A program made the translations under genes and the position numbers. The notes under the pieces are model-generated. The model did no database searches, was not told the origin of the DNA, and saw nothing but the letters and a program-made list of their open reading frames with translations. 64,000 nt of DNA. Source: an uncultured Spirochaetales bacterium (GTDB lineage Bacteria; Spirochaetota; Spirochaetia; Sphaerochaetales; Sphaerochaetaceae). Numbering within the stretch: position 1 is the stretch's first letter; each line of letters begins with the position of its first letter. The DNA lies in contig CASEAG010000028.1 of assembly GCA_949285785.1 (NCBI GenBank), positions 353,161-417,160 of the forward strand, in the 5' to 3' direction. Of the stretch, positions 31,329 through 40,185 are shown one piece after another.

Positions 31329-31366
31329 GGAGAGGACCGGAATCACTGATCCGGTCCTTCTCTTTG
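31329..31366 (+). terminator. Terminator of the KEVPVE-repeat gene
   Basis: AGGACCGGA (31333-31341) pairs with TCCGGTCCT (31350-31358), followed by a T-rich tract. Confidence 0.85.
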
Positions 31367-31375
31367 CCCACCCTG

Positions 31376-31404
31376 TTGCAAGATTTTCGAAAATGGATTT
31401 TAAT
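31376..31404 (+). promoter_or_regulatory. Promoter of tRNA-Ala
   Basis: TTGCAA (31376-31381), a 17-base spacer, TTTAAT (31399-31404), with the tRNA starting 14 bases later. Confidence 0.6.
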
Positions 31405-31417
31405 ACAGCAAGTGTCT

Positions 31418-31490
31418 GGGGCCGTAGCTCATCTGGTAGAGCGTCAGGTTCGCAATCTGAAAGTGGCGAGTTCGAGTCTCGTCGGCTCCA
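31418..31490 (+). tRNA. tRNA-Ala (CGC)
   Basis: 73 bases. The acceptor GGGGCCG pairs with CGGCTCC, including the G3-U70 wobble that marks alanine tRNAs. The discriminator is A and the anticodon loop TTCGCAA (CGC). Confidence 0.93.
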
Positions 31491-31501
31491 AGAGTACGGG
31501 A

Positions 31502-31533
31502 AGCATCTGCAAGCAGCAGGTGCTTTCTTCTTT
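31502..31533 (+). terminator. Terminator of tRNA-Ala
   Basis: AGCATCTGC (31502-31510) pairs with GCAGGTGCT (31515-31523) with one wobble, then TTCTTCTTTT. Confidence 0.85.
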
Positions 31534-31721
31534 TACGCCTCATGATTTGGAAACCATGACCTGCAAGCGGAACCTGCCCGCATGTACCCGCACTCGGTAG
31601 AGAAACGGAAGGTCATATGAACATATCCACCAACACAAAGGACTTCATGTCTGCTGCATCCGCCTCCTCATATTCTACAAAACAAGCTAATCTGATATCC
31701 TTCTGCACAACGGAGGAACAA

Positions 31722-32522
31722 GTGAAGACTGTTTCCATCATAGGATGCGGGAACATGGGCGGCGCAATCGCCTCCGCCCTCGCCCAGAGCGGTTCATGGT
31801 CCCTCACCCTCTACGACATAGACAAGGACAAGGCCTCGGCTCTGGGACTTCCCGTCGCCGACACGATCGAGGAGGCCATCAAGGCTTCGGACATAGTGAT
31901 ACTTGCAGTCAAGCCGCAGGTCATAGGCGAGTTGTATGACACGATCAGCGAATACAACGAGAAGAGCTACATATCCATCCTCGCAGGGGTGCCGCTCGAG
32001 GTGCTCGAGTACAAGATCGACAGCGACAACATCGCCCGCTTCATGCCGAACATCGCGGCAAGTGCCAGAAAGGCCGTCACGGCCATCGCCTTCTGCGAAA
32101 GCGCAGATGAGGACTTCAGGACGAGCGCCTTCGAGATCGCATCGTCATTCGGCAGTGCGTTCATCCTCAAAGAGTCCCTCTTCCCGTCCTTCATAGGGCT
32201 TTCAGGCTCGGGAATAGCATATGTCCTGCAGTTCATCCACGCCCTTGCGATGGGTGCGGTCGAACAGGGCATACCCTACCCCAGAGCCGTCGAGATCGCA
32301 GCCGACACGATGGAGAGCGCCTGTGCTCTGGTGAAGGAGACCGGCATGAACCCTGTGGAGCTGGCCAGCATGGTATGCTCGGCTGCGGGCACCACGATAA
32401 AGGGAATGAACGCCCTGAGCGCGAATGGATTCGACAACGCCGTCGTGAAGGCGGTCGAGGCCGCGACGCTCAGAAGCATCGAACTTGAGAAGACAGCATT
32501 GGAGAAGAAGGACAATGATTGA
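31722..32522 (+). CDS. proC: Pyrroline-5-carboxylate reductase
   Basis: 266 residues from a GTG at 31722 with GGAGGA upstream; the ATG at 31617 would add an unlikely 35 residues. It reduces pyrroline-5-carboxylate to proline with NAD(P)H, the last step of proline synthesis. The Rossmann motif is IIGCGNMGGAIASALAQSG. Further motifs are VILAVKPQVIGEL, SILAGVPLEVLEY, IARFMPNIAASARKAVTAIA (usual MPN motif), and the C-terminal signature GLSGSGIAYVLQFIHALAMG. The other two proline genes, proB and proA, lie on the opposite strand 5 kb away. It overlaps serS by eight bases. Confidence 0.93.
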   Translation: MKTVSIIGCGNMGGAIASALAQSGSWSLTLYDIDKDKASALGLPVADTIEEAIKASDIVILAVKPQVIGELYDTISEYNEKSYISILAGVPLEVLEYKIDSDNIARFMPNIAASARKAVTAIAFCESADEDFRTSAFEIASSFGSAFILKESLFPSFIGLSGSGIAYVLQFIHALAMGAVEQGIPYPRAVEIAADTMESACALVKETGMNPVELASMVCSAAGTTIKGMNALSANGFDNAVVKAVEAATLRSIELEKTALEKKDND

Positions 32523-33795
32523 CATAAGAGAACTGAGAAGCCGCTATGATGAAATCAAGAAGAACATCAGCGACCGCTACATGAACGTCGACCTCGACAG
32601 GATCATCGCTGACCAGGACGCACGCAGCGCCCTGCTCCAGGAGGTCGAGGCACTCAGGGCCAGGCGCAACGAGAACGCGGCGAAGATGAAGGGCAGGATG
32701 GATGGAGAGACACGCCAGGCCCTGATCGCCGAAGGCAAGGCCCTCAAGGAGGAGCTTGCCGAGAAGGAGGCCGAGTTCAACAGGATCGACGCCGTCTTCC
32801 AGGCAGAGGCCAGGACCATTCCGAACTACGCCCATCCGGACGCCCCCGTCGGCAAGGAGGACAAGGACAGCCTCGCGATCCGCTTCCACCTGGAGCCGAA
32901 GAAGTTCCCCTTCAAGCCCAAGGACCATGTCCAGCTGGGAGAGGAGCTCGACGTGCTCGACTTCGACAGCGGAGCGAAGGTGGCGGGACAGAAGTTCTAC
33001 TACATAAAGAACCAGCTCGTGATTCTGCAGATGGCCCTCGAGCGCTATGCGATGGACATCGTGCTCAAGCACGGCTTCACCCCGTTCATAACCCCGGACA
33101 TCGCCAAGGAGGAGATTCTGCAGGGAATCGGATTCAATCCCCGTGGCGAGGAGTCGAACATCTACACTCTGGAAGGAACGGGAACCTGTCTTGTCGGCAC
33201 TGCGGAGATCACGCTCGGCGGCTACTATCAGAACACCATTCTGGACAAGTCGGACCTTCCTATCAGGATGACGGGCCTGTCGCACTGCTTCAGACGGGAG
33301 GCAGGCGGAGCCGGCCAGTATTCCAAGGGCCTGTACCGCGTTCACCAGTTCAGCAAACTCGAGATGTTCATCTACTGTCTGCCTGAGGACAGCGACAGGT
33401 TCCATCAGGAGATCCTATCCATCGAGGAGGAGATCTTCAGCGGACTCGGACTAGCATACCGCGTAGTCGACACCGCCACAGGCGACCTCGGAGCTCCTGC
33501 ATACCGCAAGTTCGACATCGAGGCCTGGATGCCGGGCCGTGGCGATGGCGGTGAGTATGGCGAGGTGACAAGCACCAGCAACTGCACGGACTACCAGGCC
33601 AGGAGCCTGAACATCCGCTACAGGGACGACGACGGCAAGATCCGCTTCGTCCATATGCTCAACGGCACGGCAGTCGCGCTTTCCAGGGCGATCGTAGCCA
33701 TCATGGAGAACTACCAGAACGAGGACGGAACCATCAGCGTACCTGAGGTGCTCGTCCCCTACACCGGATTCGATCTCATCACCAGGAGGAGTTGA
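32515..33795 (+). CDS. serS: Seryl-tRNA synthetase
   Basis: 426 residues; ATG at 32515 inside the end of proC. The N-terminal tRNA-binding coiled coil (IDIRELRSRYDEIKKNISDR ... EALRARRNENAAKMKG) spans ~1-100. The class II catalytic core has motif 2 LSHCFRREAGGAGQYSKGLY then RVHQFSKLE, and motif 3 LNGTAVALSRAIVAIMENYQ with the ATP-binding Arg. The serine-binding TAEITLG segment is present. Length is normal. It charges tRNA-Ser in the cytoplasm. Tight coupling with proC and pncB suggests one housekeeping operon. Confidence 0.97.
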   Translation: MIDIRELRSRYDEIKKNISDRYMNVDLDRIIADQDARSALLQEVEALRARRNENAAKMKGRMDGETRQALIAEGKALKEELAEKEAEFNRIDAVFQAEARTIPNYAHPDAPVGKEDKDSLAIRFHLEPKKFPFKPKDHVQLGEELDVLDFDSGAKVAGQKFYYIKNQLVILQMALERYAMDIVLKHGFTPFITPDIAKEEILQGIGFNPRGEESNIYTLEGTGTCLVGTAEITLGGYYQNTILDKSDLPIRMTGLSHCFRREAGGAGQYSKGLYRVHQFSKLEMFIYCLPEDSDRFHQEILSIEEEIFSGLGLAYRVVDTATGDLGAPAYRKFDIEAWMPGRGDGGEYGEVTSTSNCTDYQARSLNIRYRDDDGKIRFVHMLNGTAVALSRAIVAIMENYQNEDGTISVPEVLVPYTGFDLITRRS

Positions 33796-33804
33796 GAAGA
33801 CACC

Positions 33805-35241
33805 ATGACATCTGCACTGATCACCGATTTCTATGAGCTTACGATGATGCAGGGCTACTTTCTCAAGAAGCACAACCCTCGCGTCGTCTTCGACATGTTC
33901 TACCGCACGAATCCGTTCAACGGCGGCTATACCGTGTTCACGGGCCTTGAGGAGGTGATCGACGCACTGGAGGACTTCCGCTTCTCCGGTGAGGACATCG
34001 AGTACCTGAGGAGCCTGGACTTCTTCGACCCTTCGTTCCTCGACTACCTTGCCTCCTATCGCTTCAGTGGAGATGTCTACGCCTTCGAGGAAGGCACTCC
34101 GGCATTCCCCGGCGAGCCTCTCGTGAGAATCGAGTCGTCTCTCATCGACTGCCAGCTGGTGGAGGCCTTCGTGCTCAACACGCTGAATTTCCAGACCCTG
34201 ATCGCGACCAAGGCGAACAGAATGGTCTACGCCACCCGCGGCAAGGGAGCCATCATGGAGTTCGGCCTAAGACGTGCCCAGGGGGAGAACGGCGCCCATG
34301 CGGCCAGCCGCGCAGCCTTCATAGGCGGTACGAAGGTTACCAGCAACACATATGCCGGAAAGAAGTACGGCATCCCCGTCTCCGGAACGATGGCCCATTC
34401 CTGGATCATGAGCTTCGACAGCGAGGAGGACGCCTTCAGGCAGTATGCATCCATCTACCCCGACAACGCTGTGCTGCTCATCGACACCTACGACACTCTT
34501 GGCAGCGGAATCGAGGCGGCGATAAAGATAGGCCTCGAGCAGAAGGCCAAGGGTAAGAGGATCGGTGTCAGAATCGATTCGGGCGACCTGAACTACCTGC
34601 CGCGTGTCATCCGCGAGCGTCTGGACAAGGCAGGTCTCACCGATGCGACCATCTGCGTGTCCAACGACCTGACAGAGGAGATCATCCAGACTCTTGTAGC
34701 CGACGGAGTGCCCATAGACAGCTGGGGAATCGGAACGCATCTGGTCACAGGCGGCACCCAGAGCTCCCTCAATGGCGTATACAAGCTGGCGGCCAAGCAG
34801 GAGAACGGCGTCTTCGAACCTACGCTGAAGGTGTCCAACAGCTTCGAGAAGACCACAAACCCTGGAATCAAGCAGGTATACCGTTTCTATGACGAGAACG
34901 ACAATGCGCTTGCAGACCTGATCACACTGGATGATGAAGAGGTCAGGGATGATGTGAACCACACATTCTTCCACCCCTTCTCCATGGGAGACTTCTTCGT
35001 CATGAGGAAGGGCCAGTACAGCTATGCCCGCCCCATGCTCTCGCAGAAGATGAAGGACGGACGCAGGATCTGTGCAAAGAGAGACCTGAAGGAGATCCAG
35101 GCATACGCCGCCAGCAGCCTTGAGCATCTGCACAAGAGCTACAAGCGCCAGATCAACCCACACATCTACAAGGTATCCCTCTCGAAGAGGCTGAGGGATC
35201 TCAAGATGGATCTCATACTCAAGGTGCGTGGCGCCATCTGA
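33805..35241 (+). CDS. pncB: Nicotinate phosphoribosyltransferase
   Basis: 478 residues. It joins nicotinate and PRPP to give nicotinate mononucleotide for NAD salvage. Family motifs: LITDFYELTMMQGYFLKKHN, FDMFYRTNPFNGGYTVFTGL, EFGLRRAQGENGAHAASRAA (with the regulatory/catalytic His region), GTMAHSWIMSFDSEEDAF, LLIDTYDTLGSG, RIDSGDLNYL (PRPP site) and GIGTHLVTGGTQSSLNGVYK. The C-terminal extension is of the longer Firmicutes type. It lies nine bases after serS. Confidence 0.95.
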   Translation: MTSALITDFYELTMMQGYFLKKHNPRVVFDMFYRTNPFNGGYTVFTGLEEVIDALEDFRFSGEDIEYLRSLDFFDPSFLDYLASYRFSGDVYAFEEGTPAFPGEPLVRIESSLIDCQLVEAFVLNTLNFQTLIATKANRMVYATRGKGAIMEFGLRRAQGENGAHAASRAAFIGGTKVTSNTYAGKKYGIPVSGTMAHSWIMSFDSEEDAFRQYASIYPDNAVLLIDTYDTLGSGIEAAIKIGLEQKAKGKRIGVRIDSGDLNYLPRVIRERLDKAGLTDATICVSNDLTEEIIQTLVADGVPIDSWGIGTHLVTGGTQSSLNGVYKLAAKQENGVFEPTLKVSNSFEKTTNPGIKQVYRFYDENDNALADLITLDDEEVRDDVNHTFFHPFSMGDFFVMRKGQYSYARPMLSQKMKDGRRICAKRDLKEIQAYAASSLEHLHKSYKRQINPHIYKVSLSKRLRDLKMDLILKVRGAI

Positions 35242-36097
35242 GATCTTCATGGCACCTCTGGTCGGAACACTTGAAGGCATTTCGGAAGACAGCCTGTACG
35301 ACTGCTTCTGCGATGCCTTCAGTGATTATGTGGTCGCCATCTCCATGACAATGGAGCGCTTCCGTCTCCATCTGAAACGCAACGGCTATGATCCTGCCAT
35401 CTCGACAGGGATCCTCGAAGATGGCAGGCTTCTGGGTTTCGCGCTCTTCGGCCGCAGGGCGTTTTCCGGCACAGATGTCGCCTACGACCTCGGCACCGGC
35501 ATCAGGAGCTCCTGCAGAGGCAGGGGCCTTGCGAAGATGATGCTCGCTCATCTGACCGATGTCGCTCGAGAGAGGGGAATACGGAAACTGCAGCTCGAAG
35601 TCATCCAGGAGAACACCAGGGCGCTGGAGCTTTACAGGAAAGCCGGCTTCACGATAAGCCGGTCATTCTCATGCTACGAGCATGAGGGGCCTGTCGATGA
35701 ACCGGCATGCCTGCCAGGACAGGCATTCTCATTTCATGGGCTGGAATGCGATCTGTACGACCTCTTTCTCGATTCCATGCACTCCTGGCAGAACTCGCGC
35801 CAGGCAGTGGAGGCATGCAGTGAGGACTTCATATCCCTTGTCGCAGACGACCACGGGGTCGTTGTTGCCCATGGTGTCCTGATGCCTGCAAGCGGTGATG
35901 TTCCATCACTGGCGGTGGATCCTCATTACAGGCACAGGGGAATAGCCACTCACATGCTTTCGCTCATGAGCCGGATGTCCACATCAGGAAGGTTGAGAAT
36001 CATCAATGTAGAAGATGGATCCTCCCTGCAGGGGCTTGTCGAGAATCTCGGCTTCAGGCTCTTCGCCCGTCAGTATGAGATGACGAAGGCGCTATAG
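35228..36097 (+). CDS. Two-domain GNAT acetyltransferase
   Basis: 289 residues from a GTG at 35228 or 282 from the ATG at 35249; neither has a strong ribosome binding site, and the first overlaps pncB by 14 bases. The N-terminal GNAT domain (~10-145) keeps the acetyl-CoA motif: GTGIRSSCRGRGLAKMMLAH, with ENTRALELYRKAGF downstream. The C-terminal half (~160-289) is a second GNAT fold with LAVDPHYRHRGIATHMLSLM. Substrate is unknown. Its 3' end overlaps the amidase gene on the other strand by six bases. Confidence 0.85.
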   Translation: MAPSEIFMAPLVGTLEGISEDSLYDCFCDAFSDYVVAISMTMERFRLHLKRNGYDPAISTGILEDGRLLGFALFGRRAFSGTDVAYDLGTGIRSSCRGRGLAKMMLAHLTDVARERGIRKLQLEVIQENTRALELYRKAGFTISRSFSCYEHEGPVDEPACLPGQAFSFHGLECDLYDLFLDSMHSWQNSRQAVEACSEDFISLVADDHGVVVAHGVLMPASGDVPSLAVDPHYRHRGIATHMLSLMSRMSTSGRLRIINVEDGSSLQGLVENLGFRLFARQYEMTKAL

Positions 36098-36805
36098 GGA
36101 ATCGACTGCATCGGCGATTGCCTTGGCAAGATCCTGCTGGAAAGACGCAGAGGCCATCCTGTCGGCTTCCGTCGCATTGGAGATGAACCCCACCTCGACC
36201 AGGACGGAAGGCATCCAGGTGGCGTTGAGGACCCAGAACTCCTCGCTCTTCACCCCTCTCATGGGAACCGAGGGGAAGGCCTGGGAGAACTCGTTGCAGA
36301 TGTACTGGGCAAGCCTGGTGCTCACCGTGGACTCGTAGAGATTGAGCTGGGCATTCGTATAGCTGGAATACTTGAGGGCCAGCTTGTCGCTGGTCTGTGG
36401 CGAGAGCATCGCGATTCGTCTGTCGGCCTTCCTGGTATAGACCTCGAAGCCGCTGGCGGATGTGCTCTGGGCCGAGTTTATGTGTATCGATATGAACACA
36501 GGGTAGCCGGAGATGTCGAAGTCGGCGCCGTTGGCGATGTCACAACGCTCCTGCAACTCAAGGAAAGTGTCGCCTTCGCGGGTCATCATCGTCTTGTAAC
36601 CGCGTTTCACGAGCTCGGACTGCAGGTGCTGGCAGATGGACAGCGTCAGATCCTTCTCCACAAGGCCGTTGGCCATCGCACCTGGATCGCCGCCGCCATG
36701 GCCGGCATCGATTATGACAAGCGACACATCACCTGAATACGGGTTTGCCGAAAGCTGCCCGACAAGGCACAGGATCAGGAGGATGAAGACGGAAAGACGC
36801 TTCAT
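36092..36805 (-). CDS. N-acetylmuramoyl-L-alanine amidase (AmiC/LytC type)
   Basis: 237 residues from the ATG at 36805, which overlaps the stop of the upstream gene and follows GGAGGAGGG. A signal peptide (VFILLILCLVGQLSA) without lipobox sends it to the periplasm. Amidase_3 zinc ligands are visible: IDAGHGGGDPG (His), GLVEKDLTLSICQHL (Glu), and FISIHINSAQS (His), with the catalytic Glu in VLVEVGFISNATEADRM. It cleaves the bond between MurNAc and the stem peptide, for cell separation or turnover. There is no AMIN or SPOR domain, so targeting must come from elsewhere. Confidence 0.92.
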   Translation of the reverse strand: MKRLSVFILLILCLVGQLSANPYSGDVSLVIIDAGHGGGDPGAMANGLVEKDLTLSICQHLQSELVKRGYKTMMTREGDTFLELQERCDIANGADFDISGYPVFISIHINSAQSTSASGFEVYTRKADRRIAMLSPQTSDKLALKYSSYTNAQLNLYESTVSTRLAQYICNEFSQAFPSVPMRGVKSEEFWVLNATWMPSVLVEVGFISNATEADRMASASFQQDLAKAIADAVDSL

Positions 36806-37728
36806 CAGCCCTCCTCCGGCGTCTTCCATTCCTTGACGAGGGTGAAGAAGTCCGTCTTCTGCAGGATGATCTGCTTGGTCTTCACCTCGTTCTTCAGAAG
36901 ATCCTTGTCCACATACGGCTTCCACTTCTCGACCAGGTTCTTGCCGGCGATGCGGTGTATGGACAGGGCCTTCGTGTACGCCCTGTTCATGCCTTCGCAC
37001 TTCGAGCGGTCCTCGATGATCGAGTGCTTGGATATGAAGCGGATCGCGAAGTCGCTGCAGGTGTAGATCGGGAAGCCGTACAGATTGCACCGCACCCCGA
37101 AGTCGAGCATCTGGTAGAACTCGCCCATGATCTGTTCATCGAATCCCCTCAGGCGCTGGAACAGGGCCCTGTCATATAGTCCGAGTCCCATCACGGGATA
37201 GAGGTTGTCCGTCAGGCTGCCGGGGTCGATGCGAGGCATGAAGGACAGCGGATCAATCTCCTTACCCTTGAGGTAAGGCGCCCTGATCGTAGGCATGACC
37301 TCCATGTCCTGGTTCAGCATCACGGGGGTGATCATCGCCGGATGATGGCGGTCGGCCATCAGTGCGACGAGTGCCGAGCCGTCGAAGCCGAGCACCTGGA
37401 TGTCGCTGCGGACCACAAGGAAATATGTAGCGTAGCACTCGTCGGCGAACGCATCTATCATCTCGCCGAGGGTCACGAGCGAATTGAAGCACAGGAACGT
37501 CACATCCGGATAGAGCGTCCCCAGATCCCCCTGCTCGAACGTGTCCTCAAGCGTCACGACATGAAGGGTGCAGTTCATGTTTTCGATGAACCAGTCGAGA
37601 CTCGACTTGAGCGTCTCGAGGCTCGCCACATCCATGATGCCTATCGACAGCTGCTGCTGCCTGTATAGGGACGAGATGCGCATTCCCACATCCTGTCTCC
37701 GCTGTATCGTCTTATAATGAGCACTCAT
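36805..37728 (-). CDS. Putative family-A (GT2-like) glycosyltransferase
   Basis: 307 residues; ATG at 37728 inside the end of proB. There is no signal or membrane segment. The middle holds a glycosyltransferase-like part: FLVVRSDIQVLGFDGSAL resembles a DxD region, and MGLGLYDRALFQRLRGFDEQ then GEFYQMLDFGVRC resembles the 'GgF.r..f..igGFDE.f....EDyDl..R' signature of GT2/galactosyltransferase proteins. A role in making surface glycans or modifying the envelope fits its coupling to the amidase. The assignment is by pattern only, and the DxD is not perfect (RSD). Confidence 0.6.
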   Translation of the reverse strand: MSAHYKTIQRRQDVGMRISSLYRQQQLSIGIMDVASLETLKSSLDWFIENMNCTLHVVTLEDTFEQGDLGTLYPDVTFLCFNSLVTLGEMIDAFADECYATYFLVVRSDIQVLGFDGSALVALMADRHHPAMITPVMLNQDMEVMPTIRAPYLKGKEIDPLSFMPRIDPGSLTDNLYPVMGLGLYDRALFQRLRGFDEQIMGEFYQMLDFGVRCNLYGFPIYTCSDFAIRFISKHSIIEDRSKCEGMNRAYTKALSIHRIAGKNLVEKWKPYVDKDLLKNEVKTKQIILQKTDFFTLVKEWKTPEEG

Positions 37729-38839
37729 CCTTCACCACCACGAGATCCTCCGGACGGAAGATACAATCCTTATGCCCTTTTCCAAGGACGCTGTCAATCT
37801 CGTCAGACCGTCTGCCCATCATGAGGCTTATCTGCGTGCTGTCGAAGCTGGTGACCGCCTTGCCGAACAGGTCGCCGTTCTGGCGTCTGACCTGCACCAC
37901 ATCACCGCTTTCGAAGACGCCGGACACACCGACGACACCTGAGAACAGCAGACTGCGATGACGCTCGAGAGCCTGTGCAGCCCCGTCGTCGATGACGATG
38001 GATCCGCTGTGGCTGTTGTTCACGATCCACCTCTGGCGCTGCGTCAACCTTATGCTGGGGTGTATGTACGTCCCTTCGTTCTCCCCCTTGAGGATCGAGA
38101 CCAGGACATCCTCCTTGTAGCCGGAGGCTATGACGGTCGCACAGTCGGCCATCGCAGCGATCTTCGCCGCCATCAGCTTCGTCTTCATTCCTCCGGTGCT
38201 GAACGTGGACCCCGCACCCTTGGCGAAGCTCACGATCTCGTCCGTGACGGTGTCCACCTCATGCAGCAGCACGGCATCACTGTCCGTCTTCGGGTTGCCG
38301 GTGTACAGACCGTCGATGTCCGTGAGGAGGACGAGAAGCTGTGCATCTATCTTCGATGCCACCATCGCGCTCATCCTGTCGTTGTCGCCGAAGGCCGTGC
38401 CGATCTCGGCGATCGACACCACATCGTTCTCGTTGAATATCGGGACGACGCCCATGGACAGCAGCATGGAGACGCTGGAGCGCAGATTGTTGTATGTCTT
38501 CCTGTTGTTCAGATCGTTGCGCGTGAGAAGCACCTGGGCCGAGATTATGCCGAACTGTCTGAAGGCCTCCCTGTAGTGATACATCAGCACAGGCTGTCCT
38601 ATGGCGGCGCAGGCCTGGCGCATCGTGACGTATACGACCTTGTTGCGGTGCCCGAGCTCCTTGGCGCCCAGTCCGACTGCTCCGCTGGATACAAGGATGA
38701 CCTGGTATCCCATGTTCTTCAGCTCGCTTATCTGGCGGCAGATGGACAGCACACGTCCTTCGTCTATGCCCTGCTCGCTCGACAGCAGATTCGTGCCGAC
38801 CTTTATCACGATCCTCTTGACGGCTGAAAGGTCCCTCAT
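37712..38839 (-). CDS. proB: Glutamate 5-kinase
   Basis: 375 residues, the usual length of the two-domain enzyme. The amino acid kinase domain (1-255) shows IVIKVGTNLLSSE, VILVSSGAVGLGAKELG, IFNENDVVSIAEIGTAFGDN then DRMSAMVA, LLTDIDGLYTGNPKTD, and GTGGMKTKL-type STGGMKTKLMAAKIA. A PUA domain (~275-355) includes IVIDDGAAQAL and FSGVVGVSGVFESGDVVQV. It phosphorylates glutamate, the first and feedback-regulated step of proline synthesis. It overlaps proA by four bases (ATGA). Confidence 0.96.
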   Translation of the reverse strand: MRDLSAVKRIVIKVGTNLLSSEQGIDEGRVLSICRQISELKNMGYQVILVSSGAVGLGAKELGHRNKVVYVTMRQACAAIGQPVLMYHYREAFRQFGIISAQVLLTRNDLNNRKTYNNLRSSVSMLLSMGVVPIFNENDVVSIAEIGTAFGDNDRMSAMVASKIDAQLLVLLTDIDGLYTGNPKTDSDAVLLHEVDTVTDEIVSFAKGAGSTFSTGGMKTKLMAAKIAAMADCATVIASGYKEDVLVSILKGENEGTYIHPSIRLTQRQRWIVNNSHSGSIVIDDGAAQALERHRSLLFSGVVGVSGVFESGDVVQVRRQNGDLFGKAVTSFDSTQISLMMGRRSDEIDSVLGKGHKDCIFRPEDLVVVKDECSL

Positions 38840-40131
38840 AGCGGCAGGTCCTCATGGATGAACCGCCTGGCTGACGGTCCGCTGTACTCGGCGACGGTCT
38901 GCCCGCTTCCTATGAGCAGCCATTTGGTGGTCGTCAGTCCGTCAAGGCCGACAGGACCCCTTGCATGGAGCTTTGATGTCGAGATGCCGACCTCGGCACC
39001 GAGTCCGAAACGGAAGCCGTCGGCGAAGCGCGTGGAGCAGTTGCAGAACACGTCGGCGGAGTCCACCTCATCGAAGAACCGTCTTCTGGCCTCCTCGTCC
39101 TTTGTGATGATCGCATCGGTATGATGAGAGCCGTGGCAGGCGATATGTGCGATCGCCTCGTCCAGCGAATCGACGACCTTGAGCGCCACCTCGAGCGAGA
39201 GGTACTCGGTGTGGAAATCATCCTCGAGTGCGGGCACTACGCCGTCAACGTCGCCAAGTATCGCCATGGACCTCTCGTCGGCGTGGATCAGCACACCATA
39301 TCCGTCAAGAGAGGCCTTGAGAAGAGGCAGCACGCGCTGTGCGACATCACAGTGCACCAGAATCGTCTCCGCGGCGTTGCAGGCGGCAGGATACTGCACC
39401 TTGCTGTCAGTGGCGACCTTCACGGCAAGGCCGATGTCCGCCGACCTGTCCACATAGACCGAACATATGCCGTCGGCATGTCCCATGACGGGGATGTGGG
39501 TATGGTCCATCACGTAGCGCACGAAGGCGTTGGAGCCGCGCGGGATGATCAGATCGACATCCCCTTCCATCCTCAGCATCGCATCCACATCATCATGGCT
39601 TTCGAGCAGCATGAGGAACGGCGCTCCATCCAGAGTCTCCTGGATTATCCGGACAAGCATGGCATTGGTCCTCATCGCCTCGCGTCCGCCCTTTAGGATG
39701 ATGCCGTTGGCACTCTTGATGGCAAGCGAGACGATCTGTATGAGAGCATCGGGCCTGGCCTCGAAGATCATGCCGATGACGCCGATGGGGTACGTGACCT
39801 TCTCCAGCACCAGGCCCTCGTCGAGAAGCCTCCTCTCCCTGACACGGCCGACCGGGCATGCCAGCGATGCGACGGTCCTCACGCCTTCGATGGCTCCGGC
39901 AAGCTTGGCCTCGTCAAGCCTGAGGCGGTGAAGCAGTGCATCGCCTATGCCGTCGGCCTTCGCCGCAGCCATGTCCTCGTCGTTTGCCTGTCGGATTCTG
40001 CCGATGTTCCTCTCGAATGCATCCGCCATGTCGGCAAGCATCCGGCTCCTGATGTCGTCCGTAAGCAATGAGAGCTTCGTCGCAGCCCTTCTGAGCGCCT
40101 TGAAGTCCCTTGTGTCGCCGTTTCCTTCCAT
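38836..40131 (-). CDS. proA: Glutamate-5-semialdehyde dehydrogenase
   Basis: 431 residues. Family motifs: TYPIGVIGMIFEARPDALIQ, LKGGREAMRTNAMLV, DVDLIIPRGSNAFVRYVMDH, YPAACNAAETILVHCD with the catalytic Cys, and FCNCSTRFADGFRFGLGAEV then GISTSKLHARGPVGLDGLTT. It reduces glutamyl phosphate to the semialdehyde, in complex with ProB. It is first in a proA-proB-glycosyltransferase-amidase operon, the reverse of the common proBA order. No strong ribosome binding site is seen before the ATG at 40131. Confidence 0.96.
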   Translation of the reverse strand: MEGNGDTRDFKALRRAATKLSLLTDDIRSRMLADMADAFERNIGRIRQANDEDMAAAKADGIGDALLHRLRLDEAKLAGAIEGVRTVASLACPVGRVRERRLLDEGLVLEKVTYPIGVIGMIFEARPDALIQIVSLAIKSANGIILKGGREAMRTNAMLVRIIQETLDGAPFLMLLESHDDVDAMLRMEGDVDLIIPRGSNAFVRYVMDHTHIPVMGHADGICSVYVDRSADIGLAVKVATDSKVQYPAACNAAETILVHCDVAQRVLPLLKASLDGYGVLIHADERSMAILGDVDGVVPALEDDFHTEYLSLEVALKVVDSLDEAIAHIACHGSHHTDAIITKDEEARRRFFDEVDSADVFCNCSTRFADGFRFGLGAEVGISTSKLHARGPVGLDGLTTTKWLLIGSGQTVAEYSGPSARRFIHEDLPL

Positions 40132-40185
40132 AACGTCTCAAGGATATATCGTTTGGCCCTTATTCTCAATCACGATGAAGGAGCT